Shown here: positions 13,079 through 13,082 of the stretch, in pieces
How the letters are laid out: each line of letters starts with the position of its first letter
Numbering within the stretch: the first letter of the stretch is position 1
Assembly (NCBI GenBank): GCA_902766815.1
Contig: CACXEZ010000123.1
Location: forward strand, 1-13,082
Length of the DNA stretch: 13,082 nucleotides
Direction: 5' to 3'
From: an uncultured Erysipelotrichaceae bacterium
GTDB taxonomy: Bacteria; Bacillota_I; Bacilli_A; RF39; UBA660
The notes under the pieces: model-generated
Databases searched by the model: none
The model's input: the letters and a program-made list of their open reading frames with translations, nothing else
Told to the model about the DNA's origin: nothing
Program-made: the position numbers and the translations under genes

Positions 13079-13082
13079 CTTA

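Noticed and set aside
1..13082. Genetic code 4 (UGA as Trp), given the Mollicute-like composition
   Set aside because: Trp codons in the clear genes are TGG and trxB ends on TGA exactly where its family should end.

Overview
The window is AT-rich bacterial DNA. Strong AAGGAGG-type ribosome binding sites, TTGACA/TATAAT promoters and short hairpin-plus-T terminators suggest a Firmicute-like (Bacillota) or Mollicute-related gut lineage. The standard code is in use: Trp is TGG, and trxB ends on TGA, so this is not a Mycoplasma code-4 genome. The linked ychF, rpsF, ssb and rpsR genes also fit Bacillota. The exact taxon is inference.

Layout, left to right. (1) Positions 1-21 are the start of a gene running off the left edge on the minus strand. 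It diverges from a small rhodanese lipoprotein (118-486, +). (2) A minus-strand redox operon, gpx-trxB-trxA (2374 down to 618), has its own promoter and an inverted repeat around its -10. It encodes peroxidase, reductase and thioredoxin, which together form a complete NADPH-to-peroxide electron chain. It converges on the rhodanese gene at a two-way terminator. (3) A stand-alone FIST-domain protein (3714-2551, -) has its own promoter. (4) A two-gene minus-strand operon (6240-3875) encodes a divergent thymidylate-synthase-like protein, followed 2 nt later by a 482-residue three-domain fusion: nucleotidyltransferase, dCMP-deaminase-like and HIT-like. It has a near-consensus promoter and a strong terminator. 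This is the least ordinary part of the window. (5) A small DUF5661-like gene on the plus strand (6445-6699) converges on a diacylglycerol-kinase-family lipid kinase (7635-6712, -). (6) The rpsF-ssb-rpsR operon (8791-7739, -) has a structured leader that can hide the rpsF ribosome binding site and resembles the S6:S18 autoregulatory element. (7) A divergently transcribed Asn-rich membrane protein (8981-10018, +) has no Lys or Arg in its first 274 residues. (8) pepF (oligoendopeptidase F) and ychF (12996-10044, -) lie at the right end, with the terminator of a further minus-strand gene just upstream of ychF.

Most of the window is housekeeping. The best candidate for something undescribed is the thymidylate-synthase-like/fusion pair. 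The synthase keeps the C5-transfer residues but appears to lack several canonical phosphate-binding arginines, and its partner joins three nucleotide-handling domains. The conservative reading is dCMP to dUMP to dTMP supply; the alternative is a specialised pyrimidine nucleotide modification pathway. The Asn-rich membrane protein is the second candidate. There are no RNA genes, CRISPR arrays, insertion sequences or prophage genes that I can see, and no gene-free stretch longer than 300 bases.
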